Positions 8,631 to 16,315 of a DNA stretch of 64,000 nt are shown here, one piece after another. A program made the translations under genes and the position numbers. The notes below the pieces were generated by a model. It saw nothing but the letters and a program-made list of their open reading frames with translations. It did no database searches and was not told the origin of the DNA. The stretch's first letter is position 1. The number at the start of each line of letters is the position of its first letter. Source of the stretch: an uncultured Clostridia bacterium (lineage in GTDB: Bacteria > Bacillota > Clostridia > Christensenellales > UBA1242). The stretch lies in contig CANCYS010000001.1 in assembly GCA_947382485.1 (NCBI GenBank), positions 1 to 64,000 on the forward strand. The letters are read 5' to 3'.

Positions 8631-9155
8631 ATGAATAAAGAAAATTTAACTCGCAGTTATATTTTGAAAGCGTTTGTACATCTTTTACATGTTAAATCTT
8701 ATGATAAAATTTCAGTTTGCGATATTTGTGCAAAAGCTGGCGTTTCAAGAATGTCTTTTTATCGTAATTTTAACTCAAAGGAAGAACTTGTTTTTATTGG
8801 AATTGAAAATATAACAAAACAAATTAAAGAACACTTTAAAGGATTGGAAGTTAAAAACCAATTTACTTTTATTAAAATTATTTTTGAAACATTTGGAAAT
8901 TTAAAAAATATTTTCCATTCTTTTGAGAATTGTCAGATTTCTAAAACACTTATTGACCTTTCACTTGAAAAACTTGAATCGGAATTCCCTGTTGATTCAA
9001 TTAATAAAACTATGAAATATTTGCCAGTTTTTTATTTTGGTTCTTTATTTTTAATTATTTTTAAGTGGCTTAAACTTGGAGCAAAAGAAACTCCTGACGA
9101 AATGGCTAGGCTTGTTTGCTCACTTATGAATACTGATGAAATCAAAATGTGTTAA
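8631..9155 (+). CDS. TetR/AcrR-family transcriptional regulator
   Basis: Probable one-component repressor, 174 residues. The start is ATG 8631, preceded by AAGGAG at 8618-8623. The N-terminal TetR_N helix-turn-helix is visible: ILKAFVHLL, then KISVCDICAKAGVSRMSFYR and NFNSKEELVF (residues about 8-55). The C-terminal ligand domain is diverged but fits the subfamily often annotated as TetR C-terminal type 14/39. Divergent from the MacB-like exporter, so exporter control is plausible by context but unproven. Short for the family. Confidence 0.88.
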   Translation: MNKENLTRSYILKAFVHLLHVKSYDKISVCDICAKAGVSRMSFYRNFNSKEELVFIGIENITKQIKEHFKGLEVKNQFTFIKIIFETFGNLKNIFHSFENCQISKTLIDLSLEKLESEFPVDSINKTMKYLPVFYFGSLFLIIFKWLKLGAKETPDEMARLVCSLMNTDEIKMC

Positions 9156-9184
9156 TTTTATTTTCATCTGCCCCATTCTAAATA

Positions 9185-9213
9185 TTGACAAAAATTTATT
9201 TCCGTTTTATAAT
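9185..9213 (+). promoter_or_regulatory. Promoter of the T-box/glyS unit
   Basis: Consensus -35 TTGACA (9185-9190), 17-bp spacer and -10 TATAAT (9208-9213), predicting transcription start near 9220. Confidence 0.85.
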
Positions 9214-9219
9214 TAAATA

Positions 9220-9451
9220 TAGAAGTTGCAAAGATTAAGAATAGTAACCATGAAGGTTTCTTTTAGAGAGTTTTGGATGGTGTAATCAAAACAGAAAACG
9301 CTTGGTGAAGGCACTTAGGAGCGACGTAATTAAGTGAGTACGTCAAACAAACTAGCGTACTAATAAGGGTGGAACCACGGGTCCAATCACTCGTCCCTTA
9401 ACAAATTGAATCTTTTTTCTTTTTGTTAATGCGAGATGATTGGGCTTTTTT
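9220..9451 (+). promoter_or_regulatory. T-box leader riboswitch (glycine specific)
   Basis: tRNA-sensing leader controlling glyS. Seen: stem I region with GAGAG at its base, a GAA-GGC-AC segment giving a probable specifier GGC (Gly) at 9310-9312, and the T-box motif AAGGGTGGAACCACGG at 9365-9380. The UGGA bulge is complementary to UCCA, matching the U discriminator of tRNA-Gly. The terminator pairs CCAATCACTCG (9383-9393) with CGAGATGATTGG (9432-9443) and is followed by T6; the competing antiterminator pairs AAGGG with CCCTT (9395-9399). Uncharged tRNA-Gly should allow read-through into glyS. Confidence 0.93.
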
Positions 9452-9492
9452 GTTTGGCTTAAACAATAAATATATTTTAAGGAAGGTTTTTT

Positions 9493-10866
9493 ATGGAAAA
9501 TTTAACTATGGACAAACTTGTTTCTCACTGCAAGCAAACTGGTATTGTTTACCCTGGTTCTGACATTTATGACGGACTTGCAAACACTTGGGACTATGGT
9601 CCAGTTGGTGTGGAACTTAAAAACAACATCAAACGTGTTTGGTGGAAAAGATTTGTTCAAGAAAGCGACAACAGTTATGGCGTTGATGCTGCAATTATGA
9701 TGAATCCAAGAGTTTGGGAGGCTTCTGGACATGTTTCATCATTCACAGACCCTAAAATGGATTGCAAATCTTGTAAAACAAGAGTTAGAGCTGACAATTT
9801 GATTGAAACACATTCAAAAGGTACTGTTGATGTTGATGCTATGACTAATGAACAAATGCAGGATTATATTAACGAGCACAATGTTAAATGCCCTACTTGT
9901 GGCAACTTTGACTGGACACCAATTCGTCAATTTCATTTGATGTTTCACACATCAAGAGATATTACTGGGGATTCAAATGACATTATTTATCTTCGCCCTG
10001 AAACCGCACAAGGTGAATTTGTTAACTTTATGAACGTTCAAAGAACAACAAGAGCAAAAGTTCCTTTTGGTATTGGACAAATTGGTAAAGCATTTAGAAA
10101 TGAAATAACTCCTGGAAACTTCACTTTTAGAACTATTGAATTCGAACAAATGGAACATCAACTTTTCTGCAAGAATGAAGAACAAGGTTTTAAATTTTAT
10201 GATGAATATAAACAAAAAGCTATGGAATTTTTGCTTGATTTGGGATTTAATAAGGAACATTTGAATTTTAAAGACCATGAAAAATTGGCATTCTATGCAA
10301 AAGCTGCTTGCGACATTATCTTTAAATATCCATTTGGTTGGAATGAACTTAATGGAATTCATTACAGAACTGATTATGACCTTTCTCAACATCAACAATT
10401 TTCTGGAAAAAATATGCTATACATTGACCCAGTGACTAACGAAAAATATATACCTCATGATGTTGAATATTCTATTGGTGCAGACAGACTTACCCTTGCA
10501 ATTCTTTGCGAATTTTATGATGAACAACAACTTGATGGTGGCGACACTAGAATTGTGTATCATTTCCACCCTGCAATTGCCCCATACAAGGTTGCAATTT
10601 TGCCACTTCAAAAGAATATGTCTGAAAAGGCTCGTGAAATTTACAAGAAACTTTCAAAACACTTTATGTGCACATATGACGAAGCTGGCTCAATTGGTAA
10701 AAGATATCGTCGTCAAGACCAAATTGGAACGCCATTCTGCGTTACTATTGATTTTGAAACTCTTGAAAATAATACCGTCACTATTCGTGACCGTGACTCT
10801 ATGGAACAAATTAGGCTTGATGCTGATGAACTTGTTAAATATGTCGAGGAAAAACTTGTATTTTAG
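9493..10866 (+). CDS. glyS: Glycyl-tRNA synthetase, homodimeric (GlyQS-independent) type
   Basis: Class II synthetase that attaches glycine to tRNA-Gly in the cytosol. 457 residues, typical for the eukaryote-like alpha2 form. Seen: N-terminal GIVYPGSDIYDGLANTWDYG, motif 2 region with FRNEITPGNFTFRTIEFEQ, zinc-site-like CKSC...CPTCG insertion, motif 3 region SIGADRLTLAIL, and a C-terminal anticodon-binding domain (VAILPLQK onward). Start ATG has AAGGAAGG upstream. Controlled by the T-box leader immediately upstream; followed by its own terminator. Because both the specifier and enzyme indicate glycine, the two assignments support each other. Confidence 0.97.
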   Translation: MENLTMDKLVSHCKQTGIVYPGSDIYDGLANTWDYGPVGVELKNNIKRVWWKRFVQESDNSYGVDAAIMMNPRVWEASGHVSSFTDPKMDCKSCKTRVRADNLIETHSKGTVDVDAMTNEQMQDYINEHNVKCPTCGNFDWTPIRQFHLMFHTSRDITGDSNDIIYLRPETAQGEFVNFMNVQRTTRAKVPFGIGQIGKAFRNEITPGNFTFRTIEFEQMEHQLFCKNEEQGFKFYDEYKQKAMEFLLDLGFNKEHLNFKDHEKLAFYAKAACDIIFKYPFGWNELNGIHYRTDYDLSQHQQFSGKNMLYIDPVTNEKYIPHDVEYSIGADRLTLAILCEFYDEQQLDGGDTRIVYHFHPAIAPYKVAILPLQKNMSEKAREIYKKLSKHFMCTYDEAGSIGKRYRRQDQIGTPFCVTIDFETLENNTVTIRDRDSMEQIRLDADELVKYVEEKLVF

Positions 10867-10877
10867 ATTTTACAAAA

Positions 10878-10905
10878 AAATATATAGCGTTTCTGCTATA
10901 TATTT
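10878..10905 (+). terminator. glyS terminator
   Basis: Stem AAATATATAGC (10878-10888) / GCTATATATTT (10895-10905), loop GTTTCT, followed by TTATTTT. AT-rich but perfectly paired. Confidence 0.7.
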
Positions 10906-10965
10906 TTATTTTGAATAATTTTAAAAAATCACTATGAATTCTGAATTTATCAGATATTATATCTA

Positions 10966-10981
10966 ACATAACACCTTATTT
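10966..10981 (+). repeat. Dispersed repeat, copy 3 (single arm overlapping a stop codon)
   Basis: Only CATAACACCTT plus ATTTT is kept. Its TTA is the reverse complement of the TAA stop of the 10976-11869 gene, so the repeat supplies that stop codon. A separate 13-bp palindrome (AGATATTATATCT, 10952-10964) sits beside it. Confidence 0.5.
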
Positions 10982-11869
10982 TGTGAAGCCAAGAGTCTTC
11001 TTTGCTTGCTCTTGTATTTCTGTCCAAAGTGTTTTAAACTCATTTGCCTTTTCTTCATTTCCAACAGCTTTATATGCTACATGTTCTGCTTCGTACAATC
11101 TCATGAGAGAAAATTCAAGTAGAATTTTGTCAGCCAAATTACCATTATTTGTTTTATATTCTTCTAATTTTGTTTTCAAAGAATTAGCACGATTTTCAAG
11201 CAATGATTCGTATTCAGAAGTTAAAATTTCATTATAAACTGCTTGCTTTTGAGAATTTGACATTTCACTGTTTTGTCTGATTAAATCAACATAAGTTGCA
11301 AACGAAGTTTCAAGAATACTTCCATTTTTAAGTTGATTTTTAAGTTCTGTTAAACATGAAATTTGAAGTTTATACATTGTACTGATTTTTTGATTAATTA
11401 AATATGAATTTACATTTCCAACATATGGTATGAGTTTTTTATCTTTACAAGCATTGATACTTGCTGTGTCTAGTTTTTTACAGAAATCTAAATAGTCGCT
11501 TCTATTCATCAAAACATTGATGTAATATAGTTCTTTTTCACTATCACCTATTTTTTGTTCAAACAATATTAAATTATACAAATCTGCTGCACTGCCACTG
11601 TTTTCGTATGCTTTGTAATAACAAAATTCTTCTGCTTTGTTATATCCAAAAAAATGAAATACTTTTGCACTTGTCTTTGGGCTTACAAAAAACATGATAG
11701 TTACAACATAACAAAATGCAAAAACCAATCCAAGCAAAATTTTTAATGTTGTTTTTGAAGCATTTTTGAATGCTTTTCCATAAATTTCGTTGTTTTTATT
11801 TGAGCAACAACTTGGTTCACTATCATTTTTTGATTCTTCTACGACATTTTCTTTTACTTTTTCGCTCAT
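10976..11869 (-). CDS. Hypothetical single-span membrane protein
   Basis: Unrecognised. 297 residues from ATG 11869, chosen because GGAG sits seven bases upstream; an upstream in-frame ATG at 11908 would overlap rpiB and lacks a ribosome site. Residues 1-40 are polar and Asn/Ser/Lys-rich with a CC pair at 21-22, a single membrane helix spans about 43-62 (ILLGLVFAFCYVVTIMFF), and the rest is a helical, soluble-looking domain resembling TPR-like helical pairs (Tyr-rich YNLILFEQKIGDSEKELYYI). Probably anchored in the membrane with the helical domain outside. Downstream of rpiB on the same strand, 22 bp away, so likely co-transcribed. Confidence 0.75.
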   Translation of the reverse strand: MSEKVKENVVEESKNDSEPSCCSNKNNEIYGKAFKNASKTTLKILLGLVFAFCYVVTIMFFVSPKTSAKVFHFFGYNKAEEFCYYKAYENSGSAADLYNLILFEQKIGDSEKELYYINVLMNRSDYLDFCKKLDTASINACKDKKLIPYVGNVNSYLINQKISTMYKLQISCLTELKNQLKNGSILETSFATYVDLIRQNSEMSNSQKQAVYNEILTSEYESLLENRANSLKTKLEEYKTNNGNLADKILLEFSLMRLYEAEHVAYKAVGNEEKANEFKTLWTEIQEQAKKTLGFTK

Positions 11870-11891
11870 TCTTTTCTCCAATGTAAAATTT

Positions 11892-12383
11892 TTATAATTT
11901 TTCACCATTTTCTATTTTTTCTATTTGACCAATTCTCCTGAAATGTCTTTGTTCTTCACATTTGGTCGCTAAAAACATTTCAAGCATTCTACCCATTTTT
12001 CTTCTGCACAACTTGAATTCATGAGTGTCTTCGGCGGCTTCATCGGCACAGCCAACTCCAAAAACAAGACAATTTGCATTTTCATGGCGTCTTGAAAAGT
12101 AGGCTTCTTCAACGCTTGTTGAAAGAACAGACCTTATGCCCTTAAACTTATTGGCAACCATATTCATGCCTATTCCTGTTCCGCAAAGCAAAATCATGCC
12201 ATCTGCTTTTTCTTTTTTATATATTTCATGTGCACGAACAGCCAAAATTGGATAATCATTGGCTGAGCCATCATCGTCTAAGATAATGCAATCTATATTA
12301 TGACTATCTAAAATTTTCTTTATTGTGTCAATGTATTTTTGTGTGACTCTGTGGTCATATGCAATCACGAATTTTTTAAACAT
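11892..12383 (-). CDS. rpiB: RpiB/LacA/LacB-family sugar-phosphate isomerase
   Basis: Predicted ribose-5-phosphate isomerase B, interconverting ribose 5-phosphate and ribulose 5-phosphate in the pentose phosphate pathway. 163 residues; family 140-150 plus a short C-terminal extension. Seen: N-terminal IAYDHRV, DYPILAVRA (DYPdyA motif), catalytic-site LLCGTGIGMNMVANKFKGIR with the conserved Cys and GTGxG, and SRRHENANCLVFG (the RxHN motif). The family also contains galactose-6-phosphate isomerase subunits; the absence of lac neighbours favours RpiB. A TTGACA-17-TAAACT promoter lies upstream. Confidence 0.9.
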   Translation of the reverse strand: MFKKFVIAYDHRVTQKYIDTIKKILDSHNIDCIILDDDGSANDYPILAVRAHEIYKKEKADGMILLCGTGIGMNMVANKFKGIRSVLSTSVEEAYFSRRHENANCLVFGVGCADEAAEDTHEFKLCRRKMGRMLEMFLATKCEEQRHFRRIGQIEKIENGEKL

Positions 12384-12409
12384 TTTATCACCTACTTATT
12401 TATAATTAA

Positions 12410-12438
12410 AGTTTATTATTTTTACTGCTTATTGTCAA
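12410..12438 (-). promoter_or_regulatory. rpiB promoter candidate
   Basis: Minus strand: -35 TTGACA (12433-12438), 17-bp spacer, weak -10 TAAACT (12410-12415). Confidence 0.5.
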
Positions 12439-12470
12439 TTTTTTAAAAAGAAAAATAAAAAGAAGTATTG

Positions 12471-12653
12471 CTACTTCCTTCTACTTTTAGAGTAATTTAG
12501 TTGTTTTTTTAGTGATTCAATTTCTCTTTTTAAAGAGTCCATATCTTTCTCTTGAATAGAAATCAAACGATCTTTCTCTCGAATGATGTCATCTACATAC
12601 TCTCTTTCAAGATTGCTATATGATATATTTCTTTCAAAATCATTAAACTCCAT
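12471..12653 (-). CDS. Small coiled-coil hypothetical protein
   Basis: 60 residues, unrecognised. Highly charged and helical: the segment from about residue 22 to 58 has heptad-like spacing of Ile/Leu (RLISIQEKDMDSLKREIESL) and a basic end (SKSRRK). ATG 12653 is preceded by AGGAG, supporting expression. The stop codon overlaps the 5' side of a small hairpin (GAAGTA / TACTTC, about 12462-12475) followed on the minus strand by T-rich sequence, a likely terminator. No functional context beyond lying between sepF and rpiB. Confidence 0.65.
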   Translation of the reverse strand: MEFNDFERNISYSNLEREYVDDIIREKDRLISIQEKDMDSLKREIESLKKQLNYSKSRRK

Positions 12654-12756
12654 AAATCGCTCCTAACCTTATGATGTGCAGATTTTGACAAAATATTCTA
12701 TAATATTTAAAATTTTTACAAAAAAATTTATATTTCGTATAAGTGATTAAATACGG

Positions 12757-12801
12757 TATAAATGCCGAAAAAATAAGGTGTTATGTTTAGCATAACACCT
12801 T
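12757..12801 (-). repeat. Dispersed palindromic repeat, copy 4 (sepF terminator position)
   Basis: Complete copy: tail ATAAATGCCGAAAAAAT, arm AAGGTGTTATG, loop TTTAG, arm CATAACACCTT. On the minus strand it starts three bases after the sepF stop codon and is followed by TATTTTTTCGG, so it has the form of an intrinsic terminator. Confidence 0.88.
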
Positions 12802-12804
12802 GAA

Positions 12805-13407
12805 TTATTGTTGATTTCCATTATTTTGTTTTTGCTCAGGTGTTTTGATATTGAAGCCTTCTGGTGTGAGCAAGAAAATGTTGCTGTCTACATGTCTGAT
12901 GTTTCCATTGAGAGCATAGATTGCTCCGCTTGTGCAATCTAGAAGTCTTTGAGAATCAATTTCATTCATTTGATTGAGATTGAGCATTACAGACTCACCT
13001 TCTTTCAAGAAGTTTATAACATATTGAACATCATCAAATTTTGTCGGATACAAGAACTCAACATTCTTTGTTCCATAACCACCAACATTTGATGAACTTA
13101 CGCCATAATTATTAACAGGAGCGTTATAGGTTCTTGAAGTGTTATATTGGTCAGGATTGTCAATATATGAAGTTGTTGTGCTTTGTGGTTTTTCTTCTAC
13201 ATCTTTTTGTTGTCTTAAAGCATACTTTTTCGCAAATCTATCTGCTTTTTCCTGAGCCTTTCTTGCCTTATACTCTTCTTTTTGCCTCTTGCGTTCTTCC
13301 TGCGCTTTGAGTTTTTCTTCTCTCTTTGTTTGCTTTTCCATTGAATCGTCGTAAACTTGTTCGTTTTCAAAGCCTACGCCTTTCATTAGCCAATCCATAA
13401 ATCCCAT
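12805..13407 (-). CDS. sepF: Cell division protein SepF
   Basis: Membrane-associated division protein that bundles or anchors FtsZ. 200 residues from ATG 13407 (GAGAGGG upstream). Seen: N-terminal amphipathic segment MGFMDWLMKGVGF (membrane-targeting helix), a Lys/Arg/Glu-rich linker of about 60 residues that is unusually long and charged, and the C-terminal SepF fold with FLYPTKFDDVQYVINFLKEG, SVMLNLNQM, DCTSGAIYALNG and FLLTPEGFNI. Usual SepF proteins are about 150 residues; the extra length is in the linker. It is not beside ftsZ or a ylm cluster here. A dispersed palindromic repeat forms its terminator. Confidence 0.93.
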   Translation of the reverse strand: MGFMDWLMKGVGFENEQVYDDSMEKQTKREEKLKAQEERKRQKEEYKARKAQEKADRFAKKYALRQQKDVEEKPQSTTTSYIDNPDQYNTSRTYNAPVNNYGVSSSNVGGYGTKNVEFLYPTKFDDVQYVINFLKEGESVMLNLNQMNEIDSQRLLDCTSGAIYALNGNIRHVDSNIFLLTPEGFNIKTPEQKQNNGNQQ

Positions 13408-13487
13408 AATTTTGCCCTCTCTTAGCACTTTTATCATAGCATATTTTGTGCAAAATTCAAATAAAATTCTTATTATTTTATCATTTC

Positions 13488-14237
13488 CTACAAATTATCA
13501 AACATTTCACACAGTTGCATGGAAATGTTTAATGCAAGTTCACAAACAAGAGATTGCTTTTTACTGGACTGAAAAAAGTTATCTAAAAAGTTTTCGATAT
13601 AAAACAAATTCATATTTACATTGTTATTAAAATGGTCTAACAAGTTATTTTTTTCTTTAATTTCAGATAAGCTTTTTATTTTTTCATTTATACTCAATTT
13701 ATTTGTAAGCAAAAATGATACAAATTTTGATTCGGACATTTCACCAGAAAGATATTTTATGTAATTATTATTTAATTCTTTATTAAAATTTTGTATATAT
13801 TTCAAATATTCAAGTATTTCGATATTGTTTAAAATTAAGTTTTTATTTTTTGAAGAGATTTTTTTTGTTTCAATTTCAAGTATTCCACAATTCTCAAAAT
13901 TTTGAGAGAGATTTTTCTTTACTTCTTCGGCACTGGATTTACTTTGATAGACACTCGTTAAAAGATAATACATATTTTTATGCTCAAATATCTTTCCTGC
14001 TCCGCCAAGTGATTTAACAACTTCTTGTTTAACTTTTAAAGAATGTGTTGTTGTGCTACTTTCAACATAGACATAATACAAATGCGTGCTTTCGAAAATT
14101 TTATTTTTTTTGTTTTTATTTGAAACCATCACTATGATTGTTGTTATGACCAATATCGTTACAAGCAAAAAAATTAGAGGCACTATATACTGCTTCTTTT
14201 TTCTTCTTACTCTGACATATGGCACATAACCTTGCAA
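13488..14237 (-). CDS. Membrane protein with SPOR-like domain
   Basis: 249 residues, TTG start at 14237 with AGGA nine bases upstream (a GTG four codons later is an alternative). Basic N-terminus (RRKKK), one membrane helix at about 18-38, then a region resembling a SPOR peptidoglycan-binding repeat: YYVYVESSTTTHSL, VVKSLGGAGKIFEH, YYLLTSVYQSKSSAEEVKK (about residues 53-110). The rest is Asn/Lys/Ile-rich and helical. By analogy to SPOR proteins it would bind denuded glycan at the septum; proximity to sepF fits but the domain call rests on pattern only. TATAAT occurs at about 14264-14269. Confidence 0.6.
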   Translation of the reverse strand: MQGYVPYVRVRRKKKQYIVPLIFLLVTILVITTIIVMVSNKNKKNKIFESTHLYYVYVESSTTTHSLKVKQEVVKSLGGAGKIFEHKNMYYLLTSVYQSKSSAEEVKKNLSQNFENCGILEIETKKISSKNKNLILNNIEILEYLKYIQNFNKELNNNYIKYLSGEMSESKFVSFLLTNKLSINEKIKSLSEIKEKNNLLDHFNNNVNMNLFYIENFLDNFFQSSKKQSLVCELALNISMQLCEMFDNL

Positions 14238-14394
14238 CTTAAAAAATCCTACCTTATGATAAAATTATACGCACTTAAAATTTTGAAAATTATTATTAGA
14301 CTAAAATAATTATAAAAATTTGTTTTTACGCAATCTTGTTTAGTTATAAACATTTCAAAAATACATATAATTTAAGTGTTAAAAGGAGCAAAAT

Positions 14395-14688
14395 ATGAAT
14401 TTAAAACCATTGTTTGATAGAGTTGTTTTGAAGAATATCAATAAGGCAAATCAAACAAAATCAGGTATTATTATTCCTGAAACCGTTGGTGATGAACCAC
14501 TTTATGCAAAAGTTGTTGCTGTTGGCGATGGCGATTGTTTTGATGGCAAAAAGTCTTCAATGGCTGTTGCTGTTGGTGACAAAGTTATTTACAACAAGTA
14601 TGGTGCAACCAAATTTAAGTGTGATGATGAGGAGTTTGTTATTCTTAGACAAAGCGATATTTTGGGCGTTTTTGAGGAGGACAAATAA
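14395..14688 (+). CDS. groES: Co-chaperonin GroES
   Basis: Lid of the GroEL folding chamber. 97 residues, normal length. Seen: LKPLFDRVVLKN at the start, mobile-loop region NKANQTKSGIIIPET, VVAVGDG, and C-terminal VIYNKYGATKFKCDDEEFVILRQSDILGVF. ATG preceded by AAAGGAG. Overlaps groEL by one base (TAATG). A TATAAT box is at 14366-14371 without a good -35. The CIRCE operator normally upstream of groESL in Bacillota (TTAGCACTC-N9-GAGTGCTAA) is absent. Confidence 0.97.
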   Translation: MNLKPLFDRVVLKNINKANQTKSGIIIPETVGDEPLYAKVVAVGDGDCFDGKKSSMAVAVGDKVIYNKYGATKFKCDDEEFVILRQSDILGVFEEDK

Positions 14689-16274
14689 TGGCTAAACAAA
14701 TTGTTTGTGGCGAAGAAGCAAGAAATTACTTAAAAAAAGGTATTTTTGCTGTGGCTGGTGCTGTGGGTGTTACTCTTGGCCCAAAAGGCAAAAATGTTGT
14801 CCTTGACAGAAAATATGCAACTCCACTTATAACCAATGACGGTGTTTCTATTGCAAAAGAAATTGAACTTTCTAACCCATTTGAAAACATGGGTGCAAAT
14901 TTGATTAAAGAGGTTTCAATTAAAACCAACGACAATGCCGGTGACGGTACTACAACTGCATGTATTCTTGCTAGTTCAATGGTTGGTTTGGGGCTTAAAA
15001 ATATCGCTAGTGGTGCTAATCCTATGATTATAAGAAAAGGTATTGAAAAGGCTATCAATGTGGCTGTAAACCACTTAAAAAGCATATCTAAACCTGTTTC
15101 TAGCGATTTAGAAATTACGCAAATTGCGAGTATTTCGGCTGGTGATGAAGAAATTGGAAAACTTATTTCTGACGCTTTTAAAAAGGTTGGAAAAGACGGT
15201 GTTATTAGCATTGAAGAATCTAAGACTTCTCAAACCAACTTGAAAGTTGCACAAGGTTTGGAATTTGACAGAGGTTATATTTCACCATATATGGCTTCAC
15301 AAGAAACTGGTGTTGCAACCCTTGAAAATGCTTATATTCTTGTGACTGATAAGAAAATTTCAAACATTAACGACCTTTTGCCTATCCTTGAACAAATTAT
15401 GAGAGATTCTAAGCCACTTCTTATTATTGCAGAAGATGTTGACGGCGAAGCACTTTCAACACTCGCACTAAACACAATTCGTGGCAGTTTTAACTCTGTG
15501 GCTGTTAAAGCACCATCTTTTGGTGAAAAACAAAAAGATTTTCTTGAAGATATTGCCTTGCTTACTGGTGCTAATTTTATTTCAAAGGAACTTGTAGGTG
15601 ACCTTAAAACATTAACAATAAACGACCTTGGAACAGCAACTAGCATTAAAGTTTACAAAGACAAAACTACTATTATTGGTGGAAAATCTAAACTTGAACA
15701 AATTGAAGAAATTAAAAATAATTTAAGAAGCAAACTCACCAATGAAATTGACAGTTACGAAAAAATGAATATTGAAGACAGGCTTGCTAGGCTTTCTGAT
15801 GGTGTGGCCGTGATTGAAGTTGGTGCACCAAGCGAAGTTGAAATGCGTGAAAAGAAACTTCGAATTGAAGACGCCTTGTCTGCTACAAAATCTGCAAGCA
15901 AAGAAGGAATTGTTATTGGTGGTGGCTGTGCTCTCCTTTCTTGCAAAAATGAAACTTTGAAATTTGCCAATTCTCTTGGCGGTGATGAAAAAACTGGTGC
16001 ACTTATTGTTGTTTCTGCTCTTGAAAGCCCTATTCGACAGATTGCTAAAAATTCAGGTGAAGATGACGGCGTTATTGTGAACAATGTGCTAAATGTTCTT
16101 GATGAAAACATTGGATATAACGCCTTAACAAATGAATATGTTAATATGTTTGAAAATGGGATTATTGACCCAACAAAAGTTACTAGATGTGCACTTCAAA
16201 ATGCTGGCAGTGTTGCTTCATCAATTCTTACAACCGAAGTTTTGGTTGCAGATATTCCTGATATTAAAAATTGA
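14688..16274 (+). CDS. groEL: Chaperonin GroEL
   Basis: ATP-driven 60-kDa folding chamber. 528 residues. Seen: TLGPKGKNVV, NDGVSIAKEIEL, ATP-binding NDNAGDGTTTA near residue 83, KVGKDGVISIEES, GLEFDRGYISPYM, and GIVIGGGCALL near residue 408. It ends EVLVADIPDIKN and lacks the flexible Gly-Gly-Met C-terminal tail common in GroEL; length is otherwise near normal. TGA stop shows that TGA is a stop codon here. Coupled to groES; own terminator follows. Confidence 0.98.
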   Translation: MAKQIVCGEEARNYLKKGIFAVAGAVGVTLGPKGKNVVLDRKYATPLITNDGVSIAKEIELSNPFENMGANLIKEVSIKTNDNAGDGTTTACILASSMVGLGLKNIASGANPMIIRKGIEKAINVAVNHLKSISKPVSSDLEITQIASISAGDEEIGKLISDAFKKVGKDGVISIEESKTSQTNLKVAQGLEFDRGYISPYMASQETGVATLENAYILVTDKKISNINDLLPILEQIMRDSKPLLIIAEDVDGEALSTLALNTIRGSFNSVAVKAPSFGEKQKDFLEDIALLTGANFISKELVGDLKTLTINDLGTATSIKVYKDKTTIIGGKSKLEQIEEIKNNLRSKLTNEIDSYEKMNIEDRLARLSDGVAVIEVGAPSEVEMREKKLRIEDALSATKSASKEGIVIGGGCALLSCKNETLKFANSLGGDEKTGALIVVSALESPIRQIAKNSGEDDGVIVNNVLNVLDENIGYNALTNEYVNMFENGIIDPTKVTRCALQNAGSVASSILTTEVLVADIPDIKN

Positions 16275-16280
16275 AAAATA

Positions 16281-16310
16281 AAAAGTAATAAGCCTTAACT
16301 TATTACTTTT
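16281..16310. terminator. groESL terminator, shared with the convergent gene
   Basis: AAAAGTAATAAG (16281-16292) pairs with CTTATTACTTTT (16299-16310); T-rich on the plus side, A-rich on the other, so bidirectional. Confidence 0.85.
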
Positions 16311-16315
16311 TTTAT

